In this document: one piece after another, positions 44,351-53,555 of the stretch
How the letters are laid out: every line of letters starts with the position of its first letter
Position numbering within the stretch: position 1 is the stretch's first letter
NCBI GenBank assembly: GCA_002336105.1
Contig: DDEQ01000046.1
Location: 118,335 to 182,334, forward strand
Length of the DNA: 64,000 bases
Direction of reading: 5' to 3'
Source: Chthonomonas sp. UBA1950
Lineage (GTDB): Bacteria > Armatimonadota > Fimbriimonadia > Fimbriimonadales > Fimbriimonadaceae
Notes under the pieces: model-generated
Databases searched by the model: none
What the model was told of the DNA's origin: nothing
Seen by the model: the letters and a program-made list of their open reading frames with translations, nothing else
Program-made: the position numbers and the translations under genes

Positions 44351-45214
44351 ATGAGATCATACTGGGCAGTGAAACCAACTGGGTTCATTTTTGTTTCGAC
44401 GATAGGAGCATTGCTCGTTGGATGTGGCGGCGATAGCGGGACAAGTTCTAGCGTTCGCGTTGCCTTAACACCTACTATAGTCAATGTTCCACCGTCGGGA
44501 ACGCAATCTCTGACTGCAACAGTGACGGGTGCAGCTGATAGCACTGTATTGTGGACGACGACCGGTGGAACGGTTAGCGGATCTGGTCTTTTCACTGCGC
44601 CAGCGACCTCAGGAACCTATTTTGTGACGGCGACGAGCCTTCGCGATTCGAGTGCTAAGGCTACTTCGGAGATTGCTGTGACTTCGACCACACCCAGTGA
44701 GTTCGTTTACGATTTTGGTGCGAGTTCGGTCTCAACGGCTTGGTCAGTGACAACACAAACTACTTCTCCAAACGCGATCAAATATCTTGGACCGTTTACG
44801 ACTTCGGGCTCGACCAGATTAACGCTCGCTGGCCTGACGCCACATACGACTCTTCGTATTGAGTTTGATCTGTATGTTGTTGGATCGTGGAACGGTCAAG
44901 CAGGTCCGAACCGCTTCACGATAACGACCGACGGAATCACCAGTTTCTCAGAGACCTTTTCGAACACATCCCATAACTTCCAAAGTTATCCAGGAGACGG
45001 CGTTCACGTTGCTGGGACAGGGGCCGTTGAGCAGAATATCCTCGGATACACCTTCACAAATCCGCCACTCATGCGCGACACTCACTATCACATTATTATC
45101 AGGCCAGCCCACAATGCCAGCACAGCGTCGATCGTTTTTGCTGGAAGTTTGACTGCTACGGACGGAACACAGTCTTGGGGCCTGAAAAATGTACGAGTTA
45201 AGGCAAATCCCTAG
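44351..45214 (+). CDS. Lipoprotein with Ig-like domain and unknown C-terminal beta-sandwich
   Basis: A 287-residue outer surface or periplasmic lipoprotein: signal ending in LLVGC, a bacterial Ig-like (BIG) repeat at about residues 35-115 (VALTPTIVNVPPSGTQSL, WTTTGGTVSGSGLFTAP, SGTYFVTATS), then a beta-rich C-terminal domain (FVYDFGASSVSTAW, RIEFDLYVVGSWNG) that looks carbohydrate-binding-like but is not a family I can name. No operon partner is obvious. Confidence 0.65.
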   Translation: MRSYWAVKPTGFIFVSTIGALLVGCGGDSGTSSSVRVALTPTIVNVPPSGTQSLTATVTGAADSTVLWTTTGGTVSGSGLFTAPATSGTYFVTATSLRDSSAKATSEIAVTSTTPSEFVYDFGASSVSTAWSVTTQTTSPNAIKYLGPFTTSGSTRLTLAGLTPHTTLRIEFDLYVVGSWNGQAGPNRFTITTDGITSFSETFSNTSHNFQSYPGDGVHVAGTGAVEQNILGYTFTNPPLMRDTHYHIIIRPAHNASTASIVFAGSLTATDGTQSWGLKNVRVKANP

Positions 45215-45244
45215 TTTTTTTCCAAAATTTCACCGGGATTACCC

Positions 45245-45272
45245 TAAAGGAATTTCGGTGGCATACCGAATG
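45245..45272 (+). promoter_or_regulatory. Possible sigma-28 (FliA-type) promoter
   Basis: TAAA at 45245-45248, 16 bp, then ACCGAATG at 45265-45272, against the sigma-28 consensus TAAA-N15-GCCGATAA. Spacing is one base longer than usual and only part of the -10 matches. Placement upstream of a FlgM-like gene makes it worth noting. Confidence 0.3.
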
Positions 45273-45311
45273 CTATATTGGGTTTACGAAATAAACCCGG
45301 CGACAGAAAAA

Positions 45312-45385
45312 TGGCACGACAGGGGCGACCCTGATCACGCAAAGCGTAGGATCTCACGAAGATAGCCGCGTTGCCTGTCGGAAAT
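45312..45385 (+). promoter_or_regulatory. Cyclic di-GMP-I (GEMM) riboswitch candidate
   Basis: The 5' leader of the FlgM-like gene shows the hallmarks of the GEMM-I RNA. A closing stem CGACAGG (45317-45323)/CCTGTCG (45374-45380) encloses GGGGCGACC, the invariant-looking ACGCAAAGC (45337-45345), and AGATAGCCGCGTTGCC (45360-45375). In this class the CGCAAAGC and AGCCxxGTTxCC segments form the ligand pocket. The closing stem ends 6 bases before the Shine-Dalgarno GGAG (45386-45389), so control of translation is likely. The second helix is shorter than in well-known examples, so a covariance-model search is needed to be certain. Confidence 0.65.
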
Positions 45386-45395
45386 GGAGCTTAAG

Positions 45396-45659
45396 ATGCA
45401 GATTTCCGACACAGAAGTAAAGAAGATTCTCGCTGCTAAGAGCGTTGTCCAAGCCATCATTGAGATTGGCGAAGAGCACGACCGCGTAGCAGACGCCGAA
45501 CTTGTCCATAACGTCACCACCGACGTTATGGCGATGTCTGATCGCGAAGATCGAATCGCTGAGTTGAAGGCCAAGATCGAAGCTGGCGAATATAACCCAT
45601 CAGCAGACGATATCGCGAATGCGATGATCCGTCGATCCATTGCTGACAGTGTTCGCTAA
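45396..45659 (+). CDS. flgM: FlgM-like anti-sigma-28 factor
   Basis: An 87-residue protein starting at ATG 45396 with GGAG 6 bp upstream; an in-frame ATG at 45384 lies within the leader RNA. The C-terminal DREDRIAELKAKIEAGEYN followed by PSADDIANAMIRRSI is the FlgM sigma-binding signature (helices that wrap FliA). The N-terminal half is helical and charged, without the usual flexible stretch. No flagellar genes are near, so the sigma-28 partner must lie elsewhere; in a bacterium with pili it may control motility or surface genes. Followed by a strong terminator, so it is monocistronic. Confidence 0.7.
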   Translation: MQISDTEVKKILAAKSVVQAIIEIGEEHDRVADAELVHNVTTDVMAMSDREDRIAELKAKIEAGEYNPSADDIANAMIRRSIADSVR

Positions 45660-45712
45660 ACCCCAGATTTCAGGTCTGCATCTCGCGTAACCTAGATCCT
45701 CCCTCCCACCCG

Positions 45713-45755
45713 CCGGTGCCGCTGAGCCATATTGGTTCAGCGGCACCGGTTTTTT
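45713..45755 (+). terminator. Strong rho-independent terminator after flgM
   Basis: A 16-bp stem (45713-45728 with 45734-45749, one G-T mismatch) with loop ATATT is followed by TTTTTT (45750-45755). It also lies just past the end of the convergent GH94 gene. Confidence 0.9.
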
Positions 45756-45760
45756 GTAGA

Positions 45761-48121
45761 CTAACCTAGGACGACTTCTACTTTGACAGTAGATCCTGAC
45801 TGCGCGATTGGAATCACATTCCCCTCGATGAGTTGACCATTCACGGTCACTGATTTCACGCCCGACTCGGCACTATGCGGGTTGCTCACAGAAATTTCGT
45901 AGGTGGCTCCTCGATAGACTCGAGTGACCTTATACTCCCTCCAGTCGGATGGGATCGCTGGCGAAACCAACAATCCAGAATAGGTGGGACGAATCCCAAG
46001 GATGTATTGAGAGATCGCTACAAACGACCAGCTAGCCGTACCCGTGAGCCACGAGTTTCTCGCTCTTCCAAATTTGTACGGATGGTCCTTACCCGTAATG
46101 AACTGCGAATAAACATAGGGCTCCATGGTGTAGAGATCTGCGTTCTCGTTCTTCGCCGCTGGCAAGAATGACAGGTACAAATCCATCGCCTCTTTGCCGC
46201 GTCCAAGCAGTCCCTCTGCAACAACGGCCCAAGTATTGGCGTGGCAGAAGATGCCCCCGTTTTCCTTTAATCCAGGCGGGAACGATGTGACCGCACCCAC
46301 CTCTAGGTCGCATTCAAGAAATGCGGGAGCGTTGATAACGATTCCATGCTCGGTTGCGAGGTGCTTATGAAGACTATCCATCGCCTTTTCGAGCTTCGGC
46401 TTATCGGCAACGCCTGCAATTGCAGCCCAGGTCTGACTGTTGATGAAGATCTTGCTTCCGGTGCTCTCTTGACTACCCAGCTTTCGTCCGCTATCTAGGA
46501 ATCCTCTGAGGAACCATTCGCCGTCCCAGGCTTTTTCGTCGGTCAGCTTCTGAATCTCATCAATCACAGACTGCAACTTTGGAATGTCCTGAGTTCGTCC
46601 GACAAAGGTGAACAGCTCGATCATCTCTCGAAGGCCAACCACCATCAGGAATGTGCTGAAAAGGCTTTCGCCCTTGCCGCGAAGGTTGATACAGTCATTC
46701 CAGTCAGCACGCAAGCCAAGGAGGAATCCGTTTGGCCCCCGGCGGGACATCGAAAAGTCAATCGCCTTGAGCATATGCTCGTAAACGGTCGCTGAACCCT
46801 CATCTGCGAAATCGACCACCTCGTCAAGAAAACCGTAATCGCCGGTTTCCTTTAGGTATGCCGGAATTGAAATATTGATCCACAAATGGTCGTCGGAGAA
46901 AATCTCCTTTTCATCACAATTGCTCAGATCCTGCTTCCACTCCAGAGGCTGCACGCTATGCATCGCAGAACCCTGTTTGTGTTGAGCTTTCAGAAGATCA
47001 ATGAGTTTTCCTCGCGTTCGTTCGGGGACCATGTGAACGGCACCGAGGGTGTCCTGATTACTGTCTCGGAACCCCATGCCGTCTCGTCCACCTGCTTCGT
47101 TAAAGCTTGCACTTCGAGACCAGTTGAAGGTCGTCATGCACTGGTACTGGTTCCAAACGTTGACCATCGAGTTGACGAGCTCAGATGGCGTTTCCGCAGT
47201 GTAGTGCGACAAATGCTTGTCCCAATAGGCTTTGACCTTTGCGAATTCGGCATCGACGTTGGCAGCGTCGCTGTATTTCTTCTTGACTTCCTGGCCAACC
47301 GTCTTCGCGTTTCCAATGCCCACGACATAGCAAGCTCGAATGGATTCGCCCGGCTTGAGCGCGACCTTGTTTTGGACTGCTCCGCAAGGGTTACCGCCAA
47401 CCGCGTAAGAGCCAAAACATTCGCCTCTTTCGACGGCTTTCGGCTGCCCTTCATGATGGTAGGTTCCAATGAACTCATCTCGGTCGGTGTCGAATGAGTG
47501 AACCGGAAGTGTTGAAGCGAGGTAACCGCAAAGATGCGGTCGCGGCTCCCACAGCTTAATGGAGTAATTCACCACGTCGTCGGCATACGACATATCGCAG
47601 GTGTACAAGATGTACTGAAAGTTCAGCTGATCCTGCATGATGTCCCAGAGGCAGAACTCTGCATAAGCAAAGAGAGAAAGTTCCTTGCTCTCCGTGCTGG
47701 TGTTGGTGATCTTCACCTCCCAGATTTCGAGAGCCTCCTCCATCGGGACGAAAACTCGCATCTCAGATTTGATGTTCGAGTACTCGCTTGTGAACGTGGA
47801 ATAACCCATCCCGTGACGACATTCGGTCTTGTACTGATCGAGAGGTTTGCCTACTGGTTGCCAGCTCGCTGACCAGAAATCGCCACTTTTATCATCTCGA
47901 ATATAGACATAACGCCCCGGTCGGTCAGTTGGAATGCTGTTAAACCGCATCCGAAGGAATCGCTTGCTCTTGGCACTATCTTGAAAAGCATAACCACCAG
48001 CGTTATTGGAGATAAGCCCACAGAAGCCGCTCGTCCCTAAATAGTTCACCCAAGACATTGGCGTATCGGGGTTCGTCACCACGTACTCTCTCCGAGCATC
48101 GTCAAAGTAGCCGTATTTCAT
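45761..48121 (-). CDS. GH94 cellobiose/oligosaccharide phosphorylase
   Basis: A 786-residue inverting phosphorylase that splits beta-glucosides with phosphate to give sugar-1-phosphate. The order of signatures matches cellobiose phosphorylase: TNPDTPMSWVNYLG at the N-terminal beta-domain, then GFRDSNQDTLGAVHM, FSDDHLWINISIPAYL and LRADWNDCINLRG, where the Asp before the Cys-containing strand is the general acid. No signal peptide, hence cytoplasmic. Exact substrate (cellobiose, chitobiose or laminaribiose) cannot be decided; the close match to cellobiose phosphorylase motifs favours cellobiose. Confidence 0.88.
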   Translation of the reverse strand: MKYGYFDDARREYVVTNPDTPMSWVNYLGTSGFCGLISNNAGGYAFQDSAKSKRFLRMRFNSIPTDRPGRYVYIRDDKSGDFWSASWQPVGKPLDQYKTECRHGMGYSTFTSEYSNIKSEMRVFVPMEEALEIWEVKITNTSTESKELSLFAYAEFCLWDIMQDQLNFQYILYTCDMSYADDVVNYSIKLWEPRPHLCGYLASTLPVHSFDTDRDEFIGTYHHEGQPKAVERGECFGSYAVGGNPCGAVQNKVALKPGESIRACYVVGIGNAKTVGQEVKKKYSDAANVDAEFAKVKAYWDKHLSHYTAETPSELVNSMVNVWNQYQCMTTFNWSRSASFNEAGGRDGMGFRDSNQDTLGAVHMVPERTRGKLIDLLKAQHKQGSAMHSVQPLEWKQDLSNCDEKEIFSDDHLWINISIPAYLKETGDYGFLDEVVDFADEGSATVYEHMLKAIDFSMSRRGPNGFLLGLRADWNDCINLRGKGESLFSTFLMVVGLREMIELFTFVGRTQDIPKLQSVIDEIQKLTDEKAWDGEWFLRGFLDSGRKLGSQESTGSKIFINSQTWAAIAGVADKPKLEKAMDSLHKHLATEHGIVINAPAFLECDLEVGAVTSFPPGLKENGGIFCHANTWAVVAEGLLGRGKEAMDLYLSFLPAAKNENADLYTMEPYVYSQFITGKDHPYKFGRARNSWLTGTASWSFVAISQYILGIRPTYSGLLVSPAIPSDWREYKVTRVYRGATYEISVSNPHSAESGVKSVTVNGQLIEGNVIPIAQSGSTVKVEVVLG

Positions 48122-48228
48122 GTTCGCAACGTCGTTTTACTCGTCACAGTGTGTTAGTTGCGATACAAAACTAGGTCTTGCGGCGAAAACCGCGAGACGA
48201 GCATAGCTCACATGTGTAGAATGCCAGC

Positions 48229-49581
48229 GTGAAAGGCTTGCGCTCAATTAGTCCGTGGACTTTGGCTTACTTCCTGTATTGCGTCGCCTTTGGAGTACTG
48301 TTTTGGGCTAAGCTCCCACCCAATATGGGGCCAGATGAACCCAACCATTACCGACGTGCGGCATTGCTGAGCCATGGGATGTGGATGGGACAGAAATTCG
48401 AGAAAGATGGCAAGCAAGCCTCGGGCGGCCCATCGGAAACCTCAGTGACCGAACTCGAAGGGCTTACCGCCACAATGGTCTTTCACCCCGAACGCAAGTT
48501 CACCCAAGAATTAAGCCAGCAGAGTCGGACCTTCCCCGCCAACACACTTTCGACTCAGCAAGCTTTCAACAACACAGCTTTTTACTCTCCAGTGTTCTAT
48601 TTGCCGCAGTCGCTCGCAATCTATTACGCCAAGTCGCAGGGGCTATCCCTCGTTTCTGCAATCCAACTCGCTCGAGCCGCGTCGTTGGCTGCCTGCTTTA
48701 TCGTCGGTGTTGTCGCTTTGAGCACTGCAAAACGAATTCAGCCCTGGCTGTTTGCCGTCCTCACCCTGCCCATGCCCATGTTCTTGAGTTCCACCGTGTC
48801 TCAAGATGGTCTGCTTCTTACGACCACCGCGTTGCTGGCCGCCCTGATTGATGTAAGACTCCAAAAAGACGACGGAAAGATTCCTTTGGGAATCGCAATC
48901 TGCACTTTCCTGATTGCCACCGCGAAACCTCCTTACTTGTTACTTGCGCTCATTCCGCTCGTCTTCTTCTGGAAAAGCAAGGCGGGAAGAGCGACAAACC
49001 TGATCACACTTCTCGCGAGTTTGGCTTGGCTAGTCTACGATGCTGTCGCTGTTCACACACCACTAGACATGGAAGGCGTCGATGTCGGTTCGCAAGCTAG
49101 CTACATGCTTCACCACCTGAGTTCGATGCCAGGCATTCTCTTTTCGACGATCAAGCCACAAGGCAAATCTTGGTTACTTGAGATGATTGGGAACCTCGGA
49201 TGGCTCGACACTCCGCTGCAAAAGTGGTTCTATCTGACCGCATGGATCATGATTCTGGCCGCATTAGGAGTCACCTATATGACGGGGATTTCTTGGAACT
49301 GGAAGCGAACCCTAACGTTGTTAGGGACGCTCGTTGCCGTATCTGGGATTATCATTTTGGGCCAATACCTTACCTATACGAAGGTTGGAGCACCGATCAT
49401 CGAAGGCGTCCAGGGGCGATATTTCCTGCCATTGCTGATCCTGCTCCCCCTTGCTTTCATACCGAATCAGAAAGCTGGCAAGCCTTTGCCAGGACAATGG
49501 CTTGCCAGTTGGGTGCTGATCCTTTTCCCGATTGTCAGCGTGGTTGCATCGTTCCTAACTCTTCAGCAACGGTATTTTTGA
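48229..49581 (+). CDS. DUF2142-type integral membrane protein
   Basis: A 450-residue polytopic membrane protein with about 10 transmembrane helices. The conserved external segment PPNMGPDEPNHYRRAALLSHG near residue 30 is the DUF2142 signature, a family related to GT-C glycosyltransferases that act on lipid-linked sugars. Stand-alone gene, GTG start at 48229; divergent from GH94 with 107 bp between. Confidence 0.8.
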   Translation: MKGLRSISPWTLAYFLYCVAFGVLFWAKLPPNMGPDEPNHYRRAALLSHGMWMGQKFEKDGKQASGGPSETSVTELEGLTATMVFHPERKFTQELSQQSRTFPANTLSTQQAFNNTAFYSPVFYLPQSLAIYYAKSQGLSLVSAIQLARAASLAACFIVGVVALSTAKRIQPWLFAVLTLPMPMFLSSTVSQDGLLLTTTALLAALIDVRLQKDDGKIPLGIAICTFLIATAKPPYLLLALIPLVFFWKSKAGRATNLITLLASLAWLVYDAVAVHTPLDMEGVDVGSQASYMLHHLSSMPGILFSTIKPQGKSWLLEMIGNLGWLDTPLQKWFYLTAWIMILAALGVTYMTGISWNWKRTLTLLGTLVAVSGIIILGQYLTYTKVGAPIIEGVQGRYFLPLLILLPLAFIPNQKAGKPLPGQWLASWVLILFPIVSVVASFLTLQQRYF

Positions 49582-49676
49582 TTGGGAAAGCATGCCGAGA
49601 TGTATGACTGGATCGATTGGGAATAGCACACAAACTAAGCATCAGAGTTGTTAAGGCGATGGTGTCAGCACACTCC

Positions 49677-49717
49677 AAAAAAGCAGCCCGGTAGCGCCAA
49701 AATCAGCAACTACCGAG
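49677..49717 (-). terminator. Possible terminator of the GH95 gene
   Basis: On the minus strand CGGTAG pairs with CTACCG around a 15-nt loop (49691-49717) and is followed 7 bases later by TTTTTT. The stem is short, so strength is uncertain. Confidence 0.4.
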
Positions 49718-49734
49718 CCGATTGAGTTTATTGA

Positions 49735-51996
49735 CTAAGGAAGCACGACCGTCGGCTTTGCGCCAACGCCGCCGTACACACGGTATTCCTTCAGTTTGCC
49801 ATCCACCCACGACAAATCAACAGTCCAGCCGCCCCTGGCTTTCAATCCTTTGACTGACCCGGTGGACCACACTTTTGGAAGCGCAGGTAACAAGTGAATC
49901 TTTCCGTCTTGAGATTGCACGAGCATTTCGGCAATGCCAGCCGTTGCACCGAAGTTCCCGTCGATCTGGAAAGGAGGGTGAGCATCGAATAGATTCGGGT
50001 AAGTTCCCCCGCCGTTCGACATGTTATAGCCCGGATTCATCACTGGTTTAAGCAGCCGCTGCATGATTTTCCAAGCATGGTCGCCGTCGTGCAATCTTGC
50101 CCAAAAACAAACTTTCCAAGCTAAGGACCAGCCCGTCCCATCGTCGCCGCGCCTTTCCAGCGTTTTCTTTGCGCCATCAGCGAATTTGGTATCAATCGCT
50201 GGCGAAATCTGATTGGCCGGATACAACCCGTAGAGCTGAGATACATGACGATGGTGAATCTCCGTCTCATCGTAGTCATAAAGCCATTCCTGGATCTGCC
50301 CAAGTTTGCCTATCTGCATTGGGGCGAGTTTAGCGAGTTTGCTTCGAACCTCAGTTTCAAAGCTGCCCTCTTCGCCTAACTCGTGGGCTGCGGCGAGGCA
50401 GTTTTCAAACAACTCACGACATATCTGCTGATCCATCGTTGGCCCCATCGTTGTACTCAAGTGATCGCCTTTAGCATCGACATAGCTGTTCTCCGGCGAG
50501 TTGCTTGGTGACGTTACCAACCATCCATGAGTCGGCTCTTCGACCAGCGCATCCAAAAAGAACTGGGCTGCGCCTTTCATGGTTGGATACACCGTGGCCA
50601 GGTACTTCTTATCTTTGGTGAAAGCATAATGATCCCAAAGGTGTTCGCACAGCCACGCCCCCGCGCTCATCGTGGAACCCCACTGCGCACCCTCACCAGG
50701 CGAAGTGAATAGCCACGGATTTGTAATCGTGTGAGCCACCCAACCGCGAGCCCCATAGTAGGCTTTCGCGGTTTTCTCACCGTTAGGAACAAGCTTGGGG
50801 ATGAAGTCAAGCAACGGCTTGTGGCACTCACTCAGATTGGTGACTTCAGCCAGCCAGTAGTTCATCTGAACGTTGATATTTAGGTGGAAATCACCATTCC
50901 AAGGGACGTGATATTCCTCTGCCCAGATTCCTTGTAAGTTCGCAGGAAGTGGGCTATCCTGCCGCGAAGACCCAATTAACAAGTAGCGGCCAAAATTGAA
51001 ATACAAAGTTGCGAGAGAGGGATCAATGTCACCTTTGGCTACAGCGACAAGCCTCAGAGGCGTCGGCAAGGTGCTTGATTTACCGCCAGGCAAGTCCAAC
51101 TTCACGCGGTCAAAGAGCGACCGATGATCGGCTCGATGTTCCCTCAATAAAGTCGCAAAGCTCTTTCGCTCTGCTTTATCCAGATCGCTAACGACTCTGT
51201 TCGAGTAATCCGAGTGAAACATCGACGTATCCGCTCCAATCAGAAGGGTTGCCTCTCTGGCGTTCTTCACCTCGAGCGAATCGGCATGTCGGATGACAGT
51301 GCCACCTGAGCACTGAACCCGTACCCTGCCCTCGTACCTAACGCCAGATTCACCTTCTTTACCACTATCGAGTTCACCTGACAGAATCAGGTCCTTCCCT
51401 TCGACACGCGAACTGCCCCGGGTCTTCCGCGATAGCTTTACGGTGAATGAAACGGCACCACTCTTGCTCGCCTTGACTCGATAGACCATAACCTGAGCCG
51501 GGTAAGAAGAAAAGGCTTCTCGAACATAGGTGACTTCGCCAGCCGTATAGCTCGTCGTTACCAGAGCGTCGCGAAGATTAAGGACACGCCGGTAATTTGT
51601 CGTCGCCTGTTTCGGGAAGTCGATATCGAGCTCTCCGAGAACTTAATAAGTGCCATATCGTGGTCCGCCGCTCCCCTGTCCAGCACAGACAAAATGGCTT
51701 TGCAGAAGCTCCTGCGCTTCTTTGTTCTCGCCTTTTTGCAGGTGTTCTCGAATTCTGGGCAGTACCGCAAGCGCATCCGTTCGGTCCGCATCTTGGGGTC
51801 CCCCTGACCACATCGTCGATTCATTGAGAGGAATATGATCGCTTTCAATGCCACCAAAGATCATGGCTCCGAGCCGACCATTTCCAATCGGCGATGATTC
51901 CATGAAGTTTCTCGCGGGCTCATTAAACCAAATATCCAAAGCCGGATTCGGCTCCCAGGCGATAGCCGAAGCTAATACGGCAAGAAAAAGACTCAT
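49735..51996 (-). pseudogene. GH95 alpha-L-fucosidase/galactosidase, interrupted by in-frame TAA
   Basis: Without the stop this is one frame of 753 residues, the normal GH95 size, from ATG 51996 to 49735. It starts with a signal peptide (MSLFLAVLASAIA) and DIWFNEPARNFMESSPIGNG, and has the GH95 base motif NINVQMNYW near residue 376. A single TAA at 51643-51645 falls at residue 118, between GPRYGTY and VLGELDIDF. Family members read YQxLGDLxLDF there, so the stop replaces Gln (CAA to TAA, one C-to-T change). The downstream ATG at 51489 would give only a truncated enzyme lacking the N-terminal domain. GH95 removes alpha-1,2-fucose or alpha-galactose, for example from fucosylated xyloglucan. Confidence 0.85.
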
Positions 51997-52079
51997 TTGA
52001 TTCGTTTATGACTGATATACAGAGGTGCGGTCAAATAATGCGGTGAATATGCTGTACGATTAACTCGGGAGTACTTCTA

Positions 52080-52841
52080 TTGGTCATATCAACAGCTATC
52101 GCATTTTCGCTTTTGCTTCACACATCTCCGAAACCTGTATTTCAATTTGATTTACAGGGCGAACTCCATGCACCCAAGAAGGACTCTAAGTTCGTTTTAC
52201 AGCCTGGCACATCTGTCGTTGCCGTTCCCAAGGGGTTTGGGCTCATGTTCACTGGGGATCGTCCAGGCGTGATGTTAGGAGACCCGAAATCGCTACAGTT
52301 CACCAAAAGCTTTTCCATAGCGGTCTGGATGAAACTGGATAACTATGTGACGCGAGGCCCTTCAGCAAAAATCTTCTTTCGGGGGGACGACCGAAACGGA
52401 TATGACCCGTACACATTAGAAATTCGAACCGACCACAAAGTCTATTTCACCATCGAGAACAAACATAACGAGAATGACAATGACTCCGTCGGTTATGCTG
52501 TCCCGCTTAACAAATGGGTTCATGTTCTAGCGACCTACGAATATAAGCGCGGCATTATGAAACTCTACGTGAATGGCGTTCAGATGGCGATCAAAGAGAC
52601 AGGCGTTGATCCCTTCGGCGAGCTAATGCAACAGTACACGCCGGGGATTGGTATTGGAAACGTTCAGAACAACAAAGGCCCCCATAATGAGCCATTTTCC
52701 GGGAAGCTAGCCGACCTTCGAATATACGATCAGGTCATCACACCGTCAGATCTCCAACTTGACTTAGGAGGTTGGTACGAAGCTGGCGCCTCGGGAACTC
52801 AAGACATCCAGAACAATGGAGTCACTCCACCTCGTAGGTAA
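52080..52841 (+). CDS. Secreted LamG-like concanavalin-fold protein
   Basis: A 253-residue exported protein starting at TTG 52080. The domain from about residue 35 is a LamG/Laminin_G_3 jelly roll: SLQFTKSFSIAVWMKLDNYV, LNKWVHVLATYEYKRG, IMKLYVNGV, GKLADLRIYDQVITPSDL. These bind carbohydrates or glycosylated ligands. It precedes a prepilin gene on the same strand (33 bp) and is divergent from the GH95 gene, so it may belong to the same surface glycan-binding group. Confidence 0.8.
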   Translation: MVISTAIAFSLLLHTSPKPVFQFDLQGELHAPKKDSKFVLQPGTSVVAVPKGFGLMFTGDRPGVMLGDPKSLQFTKSFSIAVWMKLDNYVTRGPSAKIFFRGDDRNGYDPYTLEIRTDHKVYFTIENKHNENDNDSVGYAVPLNKWVHVLATYEYKRGIMKLYVNGVQMAIKETGVDPFGELMQQYTPGIGIGNVQNNKGPHNEPFSGKLADLRIYDQVITPSDLQLDLGGWYEAGASGTQDIQNNGVTPPRR

Positions 52842-52874
52842 TTTGGGAACGAAGTTCATCTTTTTAAATGTAGG

Positions 52875-53555
52875 ATGAGAAACATGCGGCAAACACACGC
52901 TTTTACTTTAATCGAGCTACTTGTGGTGATCGCAATCATTGCGATTCTGGCTGGAATTCTGTTTCCAGTTTTCGCCCAAGCAAAAGCAGCCGCAAAGAAG
53001 ACGCAATGTATTAGTAACCTCAAACAGATCGGTAACTCGATCACCCTGTATATGGGGGACTATGACGATGTTTTTCCAGCCGCACTAGATGCTTCGGATA
53101 AGTATGCCGACGATATTTGGTCTCAGTTCCCCGAATTTCACGACCGAATTCAGCAGATGCCCATGCTACACGAAGCGCTGCAACCCTACCTAAAGTCAAA
53201 GCTTGTGTTCAAATGCCCCTCGGATACGGGAACCGAAGTTTTAGATAACCACTGGCCCATGAAATTTGAAACGAATCCTACGATGTACGACAAGTACGGG
53301 TCAAGCTACTTCTTCAGAACCGAGATCGCCTTCAAATACTTCACGCAGACTCAGTTCCAACTGCCTGCGAATATTAACGTTCTCTTCGACGGAGCCGGAC
53401 ATTGGCACGGCGGAACGAGAGCGCTAGGGCCCAACGATAGTTTGCAACTGCTGATCTTTTTGAGCAAATTCCGATACAACACTCTTTTTGGTGATATGCA
53501 CGCAAAGTCCCTCAATTACGATCAGCTAGAGCAGGCTTGGAGCACTCCTCTTTAG
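52875..53555 (+). CDS. Prepilin-like protein (no lipoprotein partner)
   Basis: A 226-residue pseudopilin with FTLIELLVVIAIIAILAG, ILFPVFAQAK and the C-terminal NTLFGDMHAKSLNYD, the D-x-H-x-K closing motif. Unlike the other three it has no following small lipoprotein gene; an amidohydrolase gene starts one base after its stop. A LamG gene precedes it by 33 bp. Confidence 0.85.
   Translation: MRNMRQTHAFTLIELLVVIAIIAILAGILFPVFAQAKAAAKKTQCISNLKQIGNSITLYMGDYDDVFPAALDASDKYADDIWSQFPEFHDRIQQMPMLHEALQPYLKSKLVFKCPSDTGTEVLDNHWPMKFETNPTMYDKYGSSYFFRTEIAFKYFTQTQFQLPANINVLFDGAGHWHGGTRALGPNDSLQLLIFLSKFRYNTLFGDMHAKSLNYDQLEQAWSTPL

Noticed and set aside
46886..47497. 203-codon plus-strand frame within GH94
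   Set aside because: Lies antisense to clear GH94 catalytic sequence; composition typical of a shadow frame.
48175..48198. 9-bp hairpin between GH94 and the DUF2142 gene
   Set aside because: Short, with a wobble pair and no T-run; could be chance in a divergent promoter region.
14241..51996. TAA reassigned to a sense codon
   Set aside because: secE, nusG, greA and the metal ATPase all end at TAA with sensible lengths, so TAA is a normal stop here.
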